Both the position numbers and the translations under genes were made by a program. A stretch of DNA of 64,000 nucleotides from an uncultured Trueperaceae bacterium (GTDB lineage Bacteria > Deinococcota > Deinococci > Deinococcales > Trueperaceae). The notes under the pieces were generated by a model that saw only the letters and a list, made by a program, of their open reading frames with translations, was not told the origin of the DNA and ran no database searches. Position 1 is the first letter of the stretch. The number at the start of each line of letters is the position of its first letter. Below, piece by piece: positions 28,057 through 37,173 of the stretch. The stretch is taken from positions 152,640 through 216,639 of the forward strand of contig CALMXZ010000002.1 of the NCBI GenBank assembly GCA_937873495.1, written 5' to 3'.

Positions 28057-28208
28057 GTAGCTCCTCACCTGAAGGCGGTCGCCCTGCCGAGCGGCGGGCT
28101 TGAGCCAAGTTATCAGCGGGGGCCGAACGCTACTGTTCGAATGTTTACTCCCTCTCCTCTGAGCCGCCGTCATGGGCTCTCACACAGGTAGAATCGCCTA
28201 CGGAAGCT

Positions 28209-29153
28209 ATGGACTTAACAGCTCTCTACCGCAACACCACCCTCGCCATCGCAGGCGCGAAACCCGTCAAGTCGGTCATCGGACGCTACGGCTGGCGCCT
28301 CGGTGTAGGGCGCTTCGTGGCCGGCGAGGACATCCGTTCAGCCGTGCCCGTGCTCCTCGCCATCCAGGCGAGCGGCCGGCGCGTCATCCTCGACCTGTTG
28401 GGCGAGTTCGTCGAGAGCGAGAGCGCATCGAGGGCGGTGGCCGACGCCGTGAAGGAGTGCGTCGCCGTCGCGCGCGCGAGCGGTGTGGAGCCGTACTTCA
28501 GCGTCAAACCCACGCAGCTCGGCCTCGGCGTCGGTTCGGAGCTCGCGTTCGAGCTGGCGGACGGCATCGCGAGCGTCATCGGTGCCGCCGGTGGTCACCT
28601 CTGCCTCGACATGGAGAACGTGCCTTACGTCGACGGCACGCTCGACCTCTACGACGCGCTGCGGCGGGCCGGCCACCACCACGTGAGCACCGTGCTGCAG
28701 AGCTACCTCTTCCGCACACCGGACGACCTGGACAGGTTGAGCGGCATCGCTGCCGCGTACCCCGGCGTCACCACGGCCGTGCGACTCGTGAAGGGCGCCT
28801 ACCGCGAGACGGCCGAGCACGCCATCCAGGACGTGGCCGGCATCGAGGAGGCTTACCGCACCCTCGCCTACCGAGCGCTCGGGGCGGGGCTCAAGCTCAA
28901 CGTCGGCACGCACGACGAGGGCCTGCAGCGCGAGCTGCTCGCCTACGCCAAGGGCGCCGCGCTCGGCCACGACCGGTACGAGGTGCAGATGCTCTACGGC
29001 GTGAAGCCGCAGCTCCAGGAACGCCTGAGCGCCGCCGGGCTGCCCGTGCGCGTCTACGTCCCGTTCGGCTCCGATTGGTACGGCTACTTCAGCCGCAGGC
29101 TGGCCGAACGCCCCGCCAACCTCGCTTTCGTGGCGCGCGGGCTGTTCGGCTGA
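28209..29153 (+). CDS. Proline dehydrogenase
   Basis: This 314-residue monofunctional FAD-dependent PRODH oxidises proline to pyrroline-5-carboxylate and passes electrons to quinone. The (beta/alpha)8 barrel has LDLLGEFVESE, YFSVKPTQLGLG, CLDMENVPY, VRLVKGAYRE, VGTHDEGL and VQMLYGVKPQLQERL, followed by VRVYVPFGSDWYGYFSRRLAERPAN, which contains the substrate-binding arginines. The length matches the Deinococcus/Thermus PutA-like monofunctional enzyme. TAGAAT at 28189-28194 may be the -10 and GGAAG precedes ATG. The P5C dehydrogenase follows. Confidence 0.93.
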   Translation: MDLTALYRNTTLAIAGAKPVKSVIGRYGWRLGVGRFVAGEDIRSAVPVLLAIQASGRRVILDLLGEFVESESASRAVADAVKECVAVARASGVEPYFSVKPTQLGLGVGSELAFELADGIASVIGAAGGHLCLDMENVPYVDGTLDLYDALRRAGHHHVSTVLQSYLFRTPDDLDRLSGIAAAYPGVTTAVRLVKGAYRETAEHAIQDVAGIEEAYRTLAYRALGAGLKLNVGTHDEGLQRELLAYAKGAALGHDRYEVQMLYGVKPQLQERLSAAGLPVRVYVPFGSDWYGYFSRRLAERPANLAFVARGLFG

Positions 29154-29236
29154 CGGCGACCGACTGGCGCGCTCCCTCGGCACCGAGGGCGCGACGAAGT
29201 CATTCGCGACGCAGTCACTCAAGGAGGACCACCCAG

Positions 29237-30784
29237 ATGCTCTTCGAGCCGTATCGCAACGAACCGTTCGCCGATTTCTCCGACCCAGCCACCCTCGCGA
29301 GCTTCCGGCGCGCCCTGGCGGACGTCGGGGAGCAGCTCGGCCGCGACTACCCCCTCACCATCGGCGGCGAGGCCGTCATGACCGGCTCCTTCCTCGAGTC
29401 GTACGACCCGTCGCGCAAGGACCGGCTCGTCGGCCGCGCCGCCAAGGCCGGACCGCGCGAGATCGAACGCGCCATGGACGCGGCGTGGAACGCCTACGCC
29501 GACTGGTCGCGCTGGGGCATGGCCGAGCGCGCCCGCCTGCTCGTCAAGCTCGCGGCCATCATGCGGCGCCGGCGCGAAGAGCTGGCCGCCTGGCTCGTGT
29601 TCGAGGCGTCGAAGAACTACCTCGAGGCGATCGCCGACGTGGCCGAGGCCATCGACTTCTGCGAGTACTACGCGCGCACGGCTTTGCCCCTCGCCGAGCC
29701 GCTGCCGACCTACGACCAACCGGGCGAGGAGAACACGACGACGTTCCAGCCCATGGGCGTCGGTCTCGTCATCCCGCCATGGAACTTCCTGCTCGCCATC
29801 CTGGTCGGCACCGCCGTCGGACCGGTCGTCGTCGGCAACACGGTCATCATCAAGCCCTCCCCCGCCACGCCCATCATCGCGGCGAAGTTCATGGAGCTCG
29901 TGGCCGAGGCCGGCTTCCCGGCCGGCGTCATCAACCTGCTCACGGGCGACGACGCCGTCCTCGGCGACGCCCTGGTGGACCACCCACGCACGCGCTTCAT
30001 CAACTTCACCGGCTCCGTCGCGACCGGCGTACGCATCTTCGAGCGCGCCGCCAAGGTGCAACCCGGCCAGCACTGGCTCAAGCGCACCTTCCTCGAGATG
30101 GGCGGCAAGGACGCCCTAATCGTCGACGCCTCGGCGGACATCGAATTGGCCGCCACGGCCGCGGTAGCGAGCGCGTTCGGGTTCCAGGGCCAGAAGTGCT
30201 CGGCGATGAGCAGGCTCATCGTGGTCGATGCCGTGTACGACGCTGTGTTGGGGCGCGTCAAGGCGCTCACGGAAGCGTTGAGCGTCGGACCGGCCGACGA
30301 GAACCACGACGTCGGCGCCGTCATCAACGAGCGGCAGTACCAGAAGATCCTCGGCTACATCGAGACGGGCAAGAGCGAGGCGCGGCTCCTGACCGGCGGC
30401 GGGGCGGCGGCGGGCGACGGTTGGTTCATCCAGCCGACCGTGTTCGCCGACGTGCCCGTCGGCGCGAGCATCGCGTGCGACGAGATTTTCGGGCCCGTGG
30501 TCAGCGTCATGCGCGCGCGCGACTTCGACCACGCCCTCGAGATCGCCAACGGCAGCTCCTACGCCCTCACGGGGGGCGTGATCAGCAAGGACAGGCGCAA
30601 CCTCGAGAAGGCGCGCCGCGAGTTCCAGGCCGGCAACCTCTACCTCAACCGGAAGATCACGGGCGCCCTGGTCGGTGTCCAGCCGTTCGGCGGCTTCAAG
30701 ATGTCCGGCTCGAACACCAAGGCGGGCGGCCCCGACTACCTGCGCAACTTCATGGAGATGAAGACCGTCACCGAGCGGTTCTAG
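29237..30784 (+). CDS. pruA: L-glutamate gamma-semialdehyde (P5C) dehydrogenase
   Basis: This NAD-dependent ALDH of 515 residues completes proline catabolism to glutamate. The N-terminus MLFEPYRNEPFADFSDP matches the bacterial RocA/PruA group. Catalytic motifs are PPWNFLLAI (oxyanion Asn), FTGSVATGVRIFERAA, LEMGGKDALIV (general base Glu) and FGFQGQKCSAMSR (nucleophile Cys). AAGGAGG lies 9 nt before the ATG. It sits 83 nt after proline dehydrogenase, so the intermediate can be channelled. Confidence 0.96.
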   Translation: MLFEPYRNEPFADFSDPATLASFRRALADVGEQLGRDYPLTIGGEAVMTGSFLESYDPSRKDRLVGRAAKAGPREIERAMDAAWNAYADWSRWGMAERARLLVKLAAIMRRRREELAAWLVFEASKNYLEAIADVAEAIDFCEYYARTALPLAEPLPTYDQPGEENTTTFQPMGVGLVIPPWNFLLAILVGTAVGPVVVGNTVIIKPSPATPIIAAKFMELVAEAGFPAGVINLLTGDDAVLGDALVDHPRTRFINFTGSVATGVRIFERAAKVQPGQHWLKRTFLEMGGKDALIVDASADIELAATAAVASAFGFQGQKCSAMSRLIVVDAVYDAVLGRVKALTEALSVGPADENHDVGAVINERQYQKILGYIETGKSEARLLTGGGAAAGDGWFIQPTVFADVPVGASIACDEIFGPVVSVMRARDFDHALEIANGSSYALTGGVISKDRRNLEKARREFQAGNLYLNRKITGALVGVQPFGGFKMSGSNTKAGGPDYLRNFMEMKTVTERF

Positions 30785-30794
30785 TCGGCCGCGT

Positions 30795-31478
30795 TCACAT
30801 GCCGCAGCCCAACCGCACCCGCAGGCTCGGGTTGGCTACGGTGAAAGCCACGCCGGCTTGTTGCGCGGAGAAGGCGATGCCATCGGCCTGAACCTCGAAG
30901 AGGAGCTTGTCGGGCTGACCGAGGTCGGCGCCGTCCGGGACGTAGAAGAGCAGCTGGTGCGTCAGTCCGCCCCCCTGGGGCAGGCTGGCGAAGGTGAGCT
31001 GCTGTACGTCGTAAGGGTCGACGCTCAGGATCGTGCCGTCGGCCAGTACCAGCTGGATACCGTCGCCCGTACCGCTCACGCCGGCGTCCACCGGCATGAT
31101 GGTCGTGGTGGAGCCGTTGCGGACCTCGACGGTGACGCCCCAGCCGCGCCGGTCGCCCGTCAACGGCGCCACGTCGGTCACGCGCACCCGCCAGACCCCG
31201 TTGAAGAGGTCCTGGCGGAGGCAGCCTTCCACCGATGCGCGTTGGTCGGCGCCGCCCGCCACTCGTGGGGGCAACGTCAGCGACAAGGCTCCCCCGTCGA
31301 ACGTCGCCACCACGCCGACGTCGGTCAGGGCCTGTAACGGCACGTAGACGACGCCGTTCACGGTCACGGCGGTGATGGACGACCGAACGCCGTCGACGAC
31401 GACCGCGTACTCCTGGGCCAGACCGGTGCTCGCGAGGATGGAGAAGGCCAACGTGAGCGCGATGAGGGTCCGTTTCAT
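30795..31478 (-). CDS. Secreted protein with N-terminal copper amine oxidase-like stalk domain
   Basis: This 227-residue protein has signal peptide MKRTLIALTLAFSILASTGLAQ. The next ~60 residues (VVVDGVRSSITAVTVNGVVYVPLQALTDVGV) look like a copper amine oxidase N-terminal stalk domain, found in many surface proteins. The remainder is a beta-rich domain with no recognised enzyme motif (GWGVTVEVRNGSTTTIMPVDAG...LADGTILSV), resembling DUF4352-like immunoglobulin folds. It has a single late cysteine pair. I use the ATG at 31478, with GGAGGT 4 nt upstream. Function unknown. Confidence 0.75.
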   Translation of the reverse strand: MKRTLIALTLAFSILASTGLAQEYAVVVDGVRSSITAVTVNGVVYVPLQALTDVGVVATFDGGALSLTLPPRVAGGADQRASVEGCLRQDLFNGVWRVRVTDVAPLTGDRRGWGVTVEVRNGSTTTIMPVDAGVSGTGDGIQLVLADGTILSVDPYDVQQLTFASLPQGGGLTHQLLFYVPDGADLGQPDKLLFEVQADGIAFSAQQAGVAFTVANPSLRVRLGCGM

Positions 31479-31614
31479 GTGCACCTCCGAGGCGCGGCCG
31501 CTGGTGCCTGACGCGCTGAGCGCCTGCCGCCGGCCGAACCTGATCTGGCCGGGAGCCTAGGGCGGCGCAGGTTATACGCGGGTTATACGGGCCGTTGCGC
31601 AGGCTTCGTCCGGG

Positions 31615-32292
31615 TCAGGCTCCAGCGGCGAGGCGCACCATCATCACGAGGTGACAGCCCCAACCGGCGAGCACGAACAGGTGCCAGAGCTCGTGATAGC
31701 CGAACACGTCCGGCCGCAGGTGCGGGCGCTTCAGGGCGTATATCACCGCCCCGACGCTGTAGAAGAGGCCACCCAGAGCCAACCAGACGGTGTTCACCGT
31801 CCCGAGCGACCTGGCGACCGGCACGATGGCGAGGACGACGAGCCAGCCCATGGCCAGGTAGAGCGCAGTGCTGAGCCAGCGCGGTGCGCCCAACCAGAGC
31901 GTCTTGAAGACGAGACCGCCGACGGCGCAGAGCCAGACGAGCCCGAAGAGCCACCAGCCCAGCACGGCCCGCTCCGGCTGCATGGCCACCAGCGTGATCG
32001 GTGTGTAGGAGCCGGCGATCAGCACGTAGATGGCGCCGTGATCCAGGCGCCTGAGCCACCGCTCGCCCGTCGGTCCGGCACGCACGGCGTGTAGCAGGGT
32101 GCTGGCGGTGAAGAGTATGACAGAGGCGAGCCCGAAGACCAGGAACGCCACGAGCGCGGTGGTGTCGCCGCGCGCCAGCACGGCCAGGACCACGGTGGCC
32201 GCCACCGCCAGAGCCGCGCCGGCCATGTGCGTCAGAGCGTTGACAGGCTCCTTGAGGCGCCTGACGAGCGCGGCGCTCCAGGGCGCGTTCAC
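31615..32292 (-). CDS. Hemolysin III / PAQR family membrane protein
   Basis: This 225-residue protein has seven predicted transmembrane helices. Family motifs are EPVNALTHMAGA near the N-terminus, TASTLLHA, RRLDHGAIYVLIAGSYTP and YHELWHLFVLAG near the C-terminus. The last three supply conserved Ser, His and Asp, thought to bind a metal. Members such as TrhA influence membrane-lipid homeostasis; true haemolysin activity is doubtful. The GTG start overlaps the upstream ABC ATPase stop by 4 nt, so the two are translationally coupled, an unusual pairing. Confidence 0.9.
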   Translation of the reverse strand: MNAPWSAALVRRLKEPVNALTHMAGAALAVAATVVLAVLARGDTTALVAFLVFGLASVILFTASTLLHAVRAGPTGERWLRRLDHGAIYVLIAGSYTPITLVAMQPERAVLGWWLFGLVWLCAVGGLVFKTLWLGAPRWLSTALYLAMGWLVVLAIVPVARSLGTVNTVWLALGGLFYSVGAVIYALKRPHLRPDVFGYHELWHLFVLAGWGCHLVMMVRLAAGA

Positions 32293-33587
32293 GCTTGCCG
32301 CCCCTCGAGGCCGAGCATCTGAGCCGCGTCGTCGTACTCCACGAGTTCAGCGTACCGGCTCCACGTGATGGCCGTGCGCAGCGTCTCGTCCGCCGCGTGC
32401 GGCGTCAAGCGCTCCTCCAGCTCGCCGAGGAGCTTCGCGTACGGCGCGCGACCGTCAGGGCTCGCCCGCAGCAGGTCGAGGATGCGCCCGACCAAGGCAA
32501 CGCGCTCGACCAGCGCCTCTGCGAACAGGGCCTTGCGGTCGTCGCCCTCGGCCGCCTCGAAGCGTCTGCCGGCACCGGTGAGGATGACGTCGCCACCTTC
32601 CAGCCGAACGAACCCGAGCAGCTGCAACGCTTCAGCTACCGGGAAGAGGTCGTCGACCTCCATGCGCAGCGAGTGCGCGAACACGGGGAGGTCGGCGTGA
32701 CCAGAGTAGGGCCGGTCGGCCAGCGCTTCGAGGAGGCCCGCCATGACGCCGGGCGAGGCGTGCGGGAGGTGGCGGAAGAGTGCGCCGCCCGCCGGCACCG
32801 GTGCGGCAGGCACGGTGAGCCCGGCCAGTTCAGAGTAGAGCCGCTCGACGAGCCGCCCGAAGCGCGGGTCGGTCCGTTCCCGCGGCTGGGGCAGGTCGAT
32901 GGCGACCTCGGCCGCCACCCGCCCGGGCCGGCTCGCGAAGACCAGGACGCGGTCGCTCATGAGGACGGCCTCCTCGATGTTGTGGGTGACCAGGACGATG
33001 ACGGACGTTGGCAGCCTGCCGCTCGACCACAGCTCCAGGATCTCGGAGCGCAGCGCCTCGGCCGTCAGCACGTCGAGGGCGGAGAACGGCTCGTCCATGA
33101 GGAGCACGTCGGGGTGTACGACGAGGGCTCGCGCGATCCCAACGCGCTGCCGCATGCCGCCGGAGAGCTCGCGCGGGTAGGCCTGCTCGAAGCCGTCGAG
33201 CCCGATGAGGTCGATGGCTGCCATGGCCCGCTCGCGCGTCTCTTCCCTGCTCGTCCCGAGCGCTTGGAGCCCGAGCTCGACGTTGCCTAGCACCGTCGAC
33301 CACGGGAGCAGGGCGAAGCTCTGGAAAACCATGGCCACCCCCGGCGGTGGAGCTGCGATGGGCGCGCCGCGGTAGGTCGCGGAGCCGGCGGAAGGCTCGC
33401 TCAACCCGGCTATGACCCTGAGCAGTGTGCTCTTGCCCGAGCCGGACCGCCCCACGATGCCGACGATCTCGCCTTCGTGCAAGGTCAGCGATACGCCCTC
33501 CAGGACCGCGAGCGGCTGCCCGCCCGGGCGGGTGAAGGTCTTGCCGATCCCGGTGAGCCGTACTATCTCGGTGCCAGTCACTACCAT
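32289..33587 (-). CDS. ABC transporter ATPase (NitT/TauT type) with AAA-associated C-terminal domain
   Basis: This 432-residue protein has an ATPase domain at about 1-260: Walker A GRSGSGKSTLL, signature LSGGMRQRVGIARAL, Walker B VLLMDEPFSALD and VTHNIEEAV. Residues about 290-425 are an extra domain (FAHSLRMEVDDLFPVAEALQLLGF... TLRTAITWSRYAELVEYDD), matching the AAA-associated C-terminal domain of some sulfonate/nitrate ABC ATPases in archaea and thermophiles. It lies 4 nt after the double permease gene. No binding protein is encoded nearby. Confidence 0.9.
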   Translation of the reverse strand: MVVTGTEIVRLTGIGKTFTRPGGQPLAVLEGVSLTLHEGEIVGIVGRSGSGKSTLLRVIAGLSEPSAGSATYRGAPIAAPPPGVAMVFQSFALLPWSTVLGNVELGLQALGTSREETRERAMAAIDLIGLDGFEQAYPRELSGGMRQRVGIARALVVHPDVLLMDEPFSALDVLTAEALRSEILELWSSGRLPTSVIVLVTHNIEEAVLMSDRVLVFASRPGRVAAEVAIDLPQPRERTDPRFGRLVERLYSELAGLTVPAAPVPAGGALFRHLPHASPGVMAGLLEALADRPYSGHADLPVFAHSLRMEVDDLFPVAEALQLLGFVRLEGGDVILTGAGRRFEAAEGDDRKALFAEALVERVALVGRILDLLRASPDGRAPYAKLLGELEERLTPHAADETLRTAITWSRYAELVEYDDAAQMLGLEGRQA

Positions 33588-33591
33588 CGCC

Positions 33592-35346
33592 TCACTCTAG
33601 GCGGAAGCGCCTGCTTACGCGCCGCTGGACGGGTTCCCAGACGAAACGGTTGATGAGGACGACGTAGAGGCTCATGACGGCGATGCCGAGCACGATGCGC
33701 GCGCCGTCGCCCGCCGTGGTCGCCTTCACGATGTAGGCCCCCAGCCCAGCGGCCTCGACGGTCTCGTCGCCCCAATGGACGAGCTCGGCCACGATGCTGG
33801 CGTTCCAGGCGCCGCCCGAGGCCGTGATGACGCCCGTGAGGAGCGTCCCGGAGACGGCCGGGAGCGCGACCTTGCGCCACCATAGGAGCCCGCGCACGCC
33901 GAAGCTGGCCGAGAGGTCGCGCAGGTCGCGAGGGATGCCGGCCGCGCCCGCAGCGACGTTGAAGAGGATGTACCACTGCGTCCCCAGGATCATCAGCGGG
34001 CTGAGCCAGACGTTCGGATCGAGGCCGAAGCGGACGATGGCCCACACTGCGAGCGGGAACAGGAGGTTGGCAGGGAACGCGGCCAGGACCTGGGCCACCG
34101 GCTGTACCCAGGCACGTAGCCGCGGCCGCAGACCGACCTGCACGGCTACCGGCACCCACACCAGGCTCGCGATCACCACCAGTACGAACACGCGCAGCGC
34201 CGTGTAAGAACCGAGTGCCACGACGTGCCACGCCTCGGCCGCGTCGATGGACCGCGCCAGGTGACCCCACGCCAACGCTACGCAGGCCGCGGCGACCAGG
34301 ACGGCCGCGACGGTCAGCGCCACGTCGTACCGGCGCTGCCCCGTCTGCTCGCGGCGGGGCGCTGGGCGCGCAGGCGCGGGCCGCGGGCGCGGCGCCAGGC
34401 CGGCCAGGCGGACCGCCAAGCCGCGCACCAGGCGGGAGCGCGTCAACGCGCGGAAGACGACCGACTCGGGCTCTTCCTGAGCTCCGCCGTAGCCGACGTC
34501 GTATCGGAAGCGGGCCGACCACGCCACCAGCGGCCTGAAGAGCAGCACGTCGTAGGCGACGATCACGCACGCCATGGTCAGGACCGCCCAGCCGACGGCG
34601 GCCAGGTCCCTGGCCGCAAGCGCCGAGGCGATGTAGGTGCCGACGCCAGGGAGGTCGATCGTCGTGGTGCCGACGGCGATCGATTCGGCCGCTACCACGA
34701 AGAACCACGCGCCGGACATCGACACCATGGCGTTCCAGATGAGAGGCGGCAGCGAGTACGGGAGCTCGATCCGCCAGAACCGCGCCCAAGCCCCGAGCCT
34801 GAACGAGCGCCCCACCTCCTCGAGCTCCTTGGGGACGCTGAGCAGCGAGGCGTAGAGGCTGAAGGTCATGTTCCACGCCTGGCTCGTGAAGATGGCGAAC
34901 AGAGCCACGAGCTCCGCGCCGAACACGCGTCCCGGCGTGAGGCTGAGGAAGAACAGCGTGGCGACCGACACGAAGCCGAGCACCGGCACGGACTGCAAGA
35001 CGTCGAGGAGTGGGATCAGGAAGGCCCTGGCGCGGCGGTTCTTGGCGGCGAGCGTCGCGTAGCCGAGCGTGAACACGAACGAGGCGCCGAGCGCGACGAC
35101 CATGCGCAGGCTCGTTCTGGCGGCGTACCAAGGGAGCGACCGGGGGTCGAGCGAGCGAGCGCTCGCCTCGGCCTGACCGAGCTCGTCGAAGGCGCCCTTG
35201 CTTCCGAGGACGACGAGGAGGAGGACGGCCACCAGCACGGCGAACGCCACGGCGTCCCACACGCTCGGGCCGCGCCGCCTGAGCGCCACTGCGACCGGCA
35301 GCACGGTCAGCTCGGGACCCGTTGGCGTGTTCCGGCGCGGCTCCAT
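33592..35346 (-). CDS. Fused double permease of NitT/TauT-type ABC transporter
   Basis: This 584-residue protein has two complete BPD_transp_1 permease domains joined in one chain (about 50-270 and 330-570). Each has its own EAA-type loop: SVPKELEEVGRSFRLGAWARFWRIELPYSLPP in the first and GIPRDLRDLSASFGVRGLLWWRKVALPAVSG in the second. About 12 membrane segments are visible. A single polypeptide can thus supply the whole channel. The start is ATG at 35346, or GTG one codon earlier, with AAAGG upstream. The substrate is unknown: it resembles nitrate, sulfonate or bicarbonate importers but lacks an adjacent binding protein. Confidence 0.9.
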   Translation of the reverse strand: MEPRRNTPTGPELTVLPVAVALRRRGPSVWDAVAFAVLVAVLLLVVLGSKGAFDELGQAEASARSLDPRSLPWYAARTSLRMVVALGASFVFTLGYATLAAKNRRARAFLIPLLDVLQSVPVLGFVSVATLFFLSLTPGRVFGAELVALFAIFTSQAWNMTFSLYASLLSVPKELEEVGRSFRLGAWARFWRIELPYSLPPLIWNAMVSMSGAWFFVVAAESIAVGTTTIDLPGVGTYIASALAARDLAAVGWAVLTMACVIVAYDVLLFRPLVAWSARFRYDVGYGGAQEEPESVVFRALTRSRLVRGLAVRLAGLAPRPRPAPARPAPRREQTGQRRYDVALTVAAVLVAAACVALAWGHLARSIDAAEAWHVVALGSYTALRVFVLVVIASLVWVPVAVQVGLRPRLRAWVQPVAQVLAAFPANLLFPLAVWAIVRFGLDPNVWLSPLMILGTQWYILFNVAAGAAGIPRDLRDLSASFGVRGLLWWRKVALPAVSGTLLTGVITASGGAWNASIVAELVHWGDETVEAAGLGAYIVKATTAGDGARIVLGIAVMSLYVVLINRFVWEPVQRRVSRRFRLE

Positions 35347-35454
35347 CACACCTTTGTATCAGTGCGTCCGGAGAGTTCGGTGATCGTTCACGTTGCGCGG
35401 CCTGTATGGCCGCTGCCTCGCCTGGGCTGGGGGCGATTCTCACTCAACCAGCCA

Positions 35455-35492
35455 GCCGGCCCGCTCGCGCCGCACGGCGCAAGCGGGCCGGC
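35455..35492 (-). terminator. Terminator-like hairpin after the TauE-type gene
   Basis: An 11-bp perfect stem (GCCGGCCCGCT at 35455-35465; complement at 35482-35492) encloses a second GCGCC/GGCGC hairpin. It follows the minus-strand TauE gene and precedes the double permease promoter region. There is only a weak T-rich tail. Confidence 0.65.
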
Positions 35493-35506
35493 CAGCGCCG
35501 CGCGGG

Positions 35507-36271
35507 TCAGGCGGCCGCGGCCGCTTTGCGCTTCGGGAGCAGGTAGCGTGCGCCGGTCCATAGGAGGATGATCCCGAAGATGATCTGGAGCGGTCGGTCG
35601 GGCGTGAGGAGCGCGAGCTTGCCGCCGCCGAACGCGCCGACGGCCACGCCGACGATGAGCCCGATCGCGAGCTTCGGATCGAGGCGCCCGGCCCGCGCGT
35701 GCACGAGGGTTCCCGCTATGCCAGCCGGGATCATGACTGCCAGGCTCGTGCCCTGCGCGATGTGCTGGGGGAGGCCGAAGGCGAACACGAGGAGCGGCAC
35801 CACGAACGCCCCGCCCCCGATGCCGAGCAGGCCCGTGAGGGTGCCGGACATGAGGCCAAGGATGAGGGCCGACGGGATCCGCCAGGCGCCGCCGATGCCG
35901 GTGCCGGAGACCTCGAGGCCCGAGATGAGCAGGATGGCCGCCGCGATGAGTAGGCCGCCGAAGATCTTCTTTAGCAGGCCGGCAGGGACCCGCGCGGAGT
36001 AAGCCGCCGCGATGACCGACGTGATCACGGCCGCGATGCCGACCGTGATGGCGATACCCCAATCCAGCTTCCCGCCGGCCGCGTACGCCCAGGCGCCGAC
36101 GAGCCCGGTGAACACGACGGCCACCAGGCTCGTCGCGTGCGCCTTGTGCTGGCTGATCCTGGCCCAGCCGGTCATCAGCGGGATCATGACGACCGCTCCG
36201 CCGAGCCCGACCATGCTCCCGAAGAAACCGCCTACCAGACCGATGATGAGAGCTTGCCAAGAGAGAGACAT
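35507..36271 (-). CDS. TauE/SafE family membrane transporter
   Basis: This 254-residue protein has eight predicted membrane helices and two repeats of the family. The first begins LIIGLVGGFFGSMVGLGGAVVMIPLM; the second is SGTLTGLLGIGGGAFVVPLLVFAFG. Members export sulfite or sulfoacetate or transport other organic anions. The position next to a NitT/TauT-like ABC system hints at organosulfur metabolism (inference). The start may be ATG at 36271 or GTG at 36274. TAAGGT lies 8 or 5 nt upstream respectively, and no ribosome-binding site is seen. Confidence 0.88.
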   Translation of the reverse strand: MSLSWQALIIGLVGGFFGSMVGLGGAVVMIPLMTGWARISQHKAHATSLVAVVFTGLVGAWAYAAGGKLDWGIAITVGIAAVITSVIAAAYSARVPAGLLKKIFGGLLIAAAILLISGLEVSGTGIGGAWRIPSALILGLMSGTLTGLLGIGGGAFVVPLLVFAFGLPQHIAQGTSLAVMIPAGIAGTLVHARAGRLDPKLAIGLIVGVAVGAFGGGKLALLTPDRPLQIIFGIILLWTGARYLLPKRKAAAAA

Positions 36272-36399
36272 CACGCGAAACCTTACACCCTATGCGATGG
36301 GAAGGCGGCGGGACGCTCCCGACCTGGCGAAACCGCTAGGACGGCTCGTGGCCTGACTTCCTGGCACGGAGGCCGGCCGGCGTTACCATCAGCGACAGC

Positions 36400-37059
36400 A
36401 TGTGCGGGCGGATGGGCAAGATCGACAAGGCGGTGCAGGCTCTGATCGACGAGCTGGGAGTGGACGGGTTCTACCGTCGCATCCTGACCGCCATGCAAGA
36501 GGGCAAGCTCGGCTTCAGCCTCGCCCCTACCGAGCAGATCGCGTTCGTGGCGCAGCCACACGGCGTGGAGACGACGCTCGTCGGGCGCTGGGGTCTGGAG
36601 CCTGGTTGGGTGCGCGACCCCGCGCAGGTCAAGGGCTCGCTCTTCAACGCGAGGGCAGAGTCTGCGGCGGAGAAGCCCTCCTTCAGGGACGCGCTGCGGC
36701 GTGCCAGGTGCATCGTGCCGGTCAGCGGCTTCTACGAATGGCAGGTCATCCCAGGCGCCAAGCGCAAGCAGCCCTACTGGATCACCCGGTCCGACGGGCG
36801 CCCCCTGCTCTTCGCCGGCCTCTACGCCCTACACGAATGGGGAGCATCGTTCACCATCCTGACGACCGCCCCGAACGGGCTCATGGAGCCGATCCACGCT
36901 CGCATGCCCGTCGTCCTGGACCCCGTTGACGTCGACCGGTGGTTGGATCACAAGGTGACCGACTCCCGGGCCGTCGAGGACCTCATGCGACCCTGCCCGT
37001 CGGAGTGGCTGGTGGCGAAGGCGCTGACCAGGCCGGTGGGCGAGGGGGAGCCGGAGTGA
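36400..37059 (+). CDS. yedK: SRAP family abasic-site DNA-crosslinking protein (YedK/HMCES)
   Basis: This 219-residue protein forms a covalent thiazolidine with abasic sites in single-stranded DNA, shielding them from cleavage. Cys2, the crosslinking residue exposed after Met removal, is in MCGRMGK. The other active-site elements are FNARAESA (Asn), SGFYEWQ (Glu) and PIHARMPVVL (His), so the protein should be active. It stands alone here. The -10-like TACCAT lies 10 nt upstream of ATG. Confidence 0.93.
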   Translation: MCGRMGKIDKAVQALIDELGVDGFYRRILTAMQEGKLGFSLAPTEQIAFVAQPHGVETTLVGRWGLEPGWVRDPAQVKGSLFNARAESAAEKPSFRDALRRARCIVPVSGFYEWQVIPGAKRKQPYWITRSDGRPLLFAGLYALHEWGASFTILTTAPNGLMEPIHARMPVVLDPVDVDRWLDHKVTDSRAVEDLMRPCPSEWLVAKALTRPVGEGEPE

Positions 37060-37173
37060 GGGCGTAGCTCCTGGCGGTGAAACTGGGGGTCGACTGACCG
37101 CCATACGCCCGATCTGGGCGTGATGGAGGGTCTGGCGGCGCTGGGTGGTGAGGACGTTTATCATCCTTCTCTA

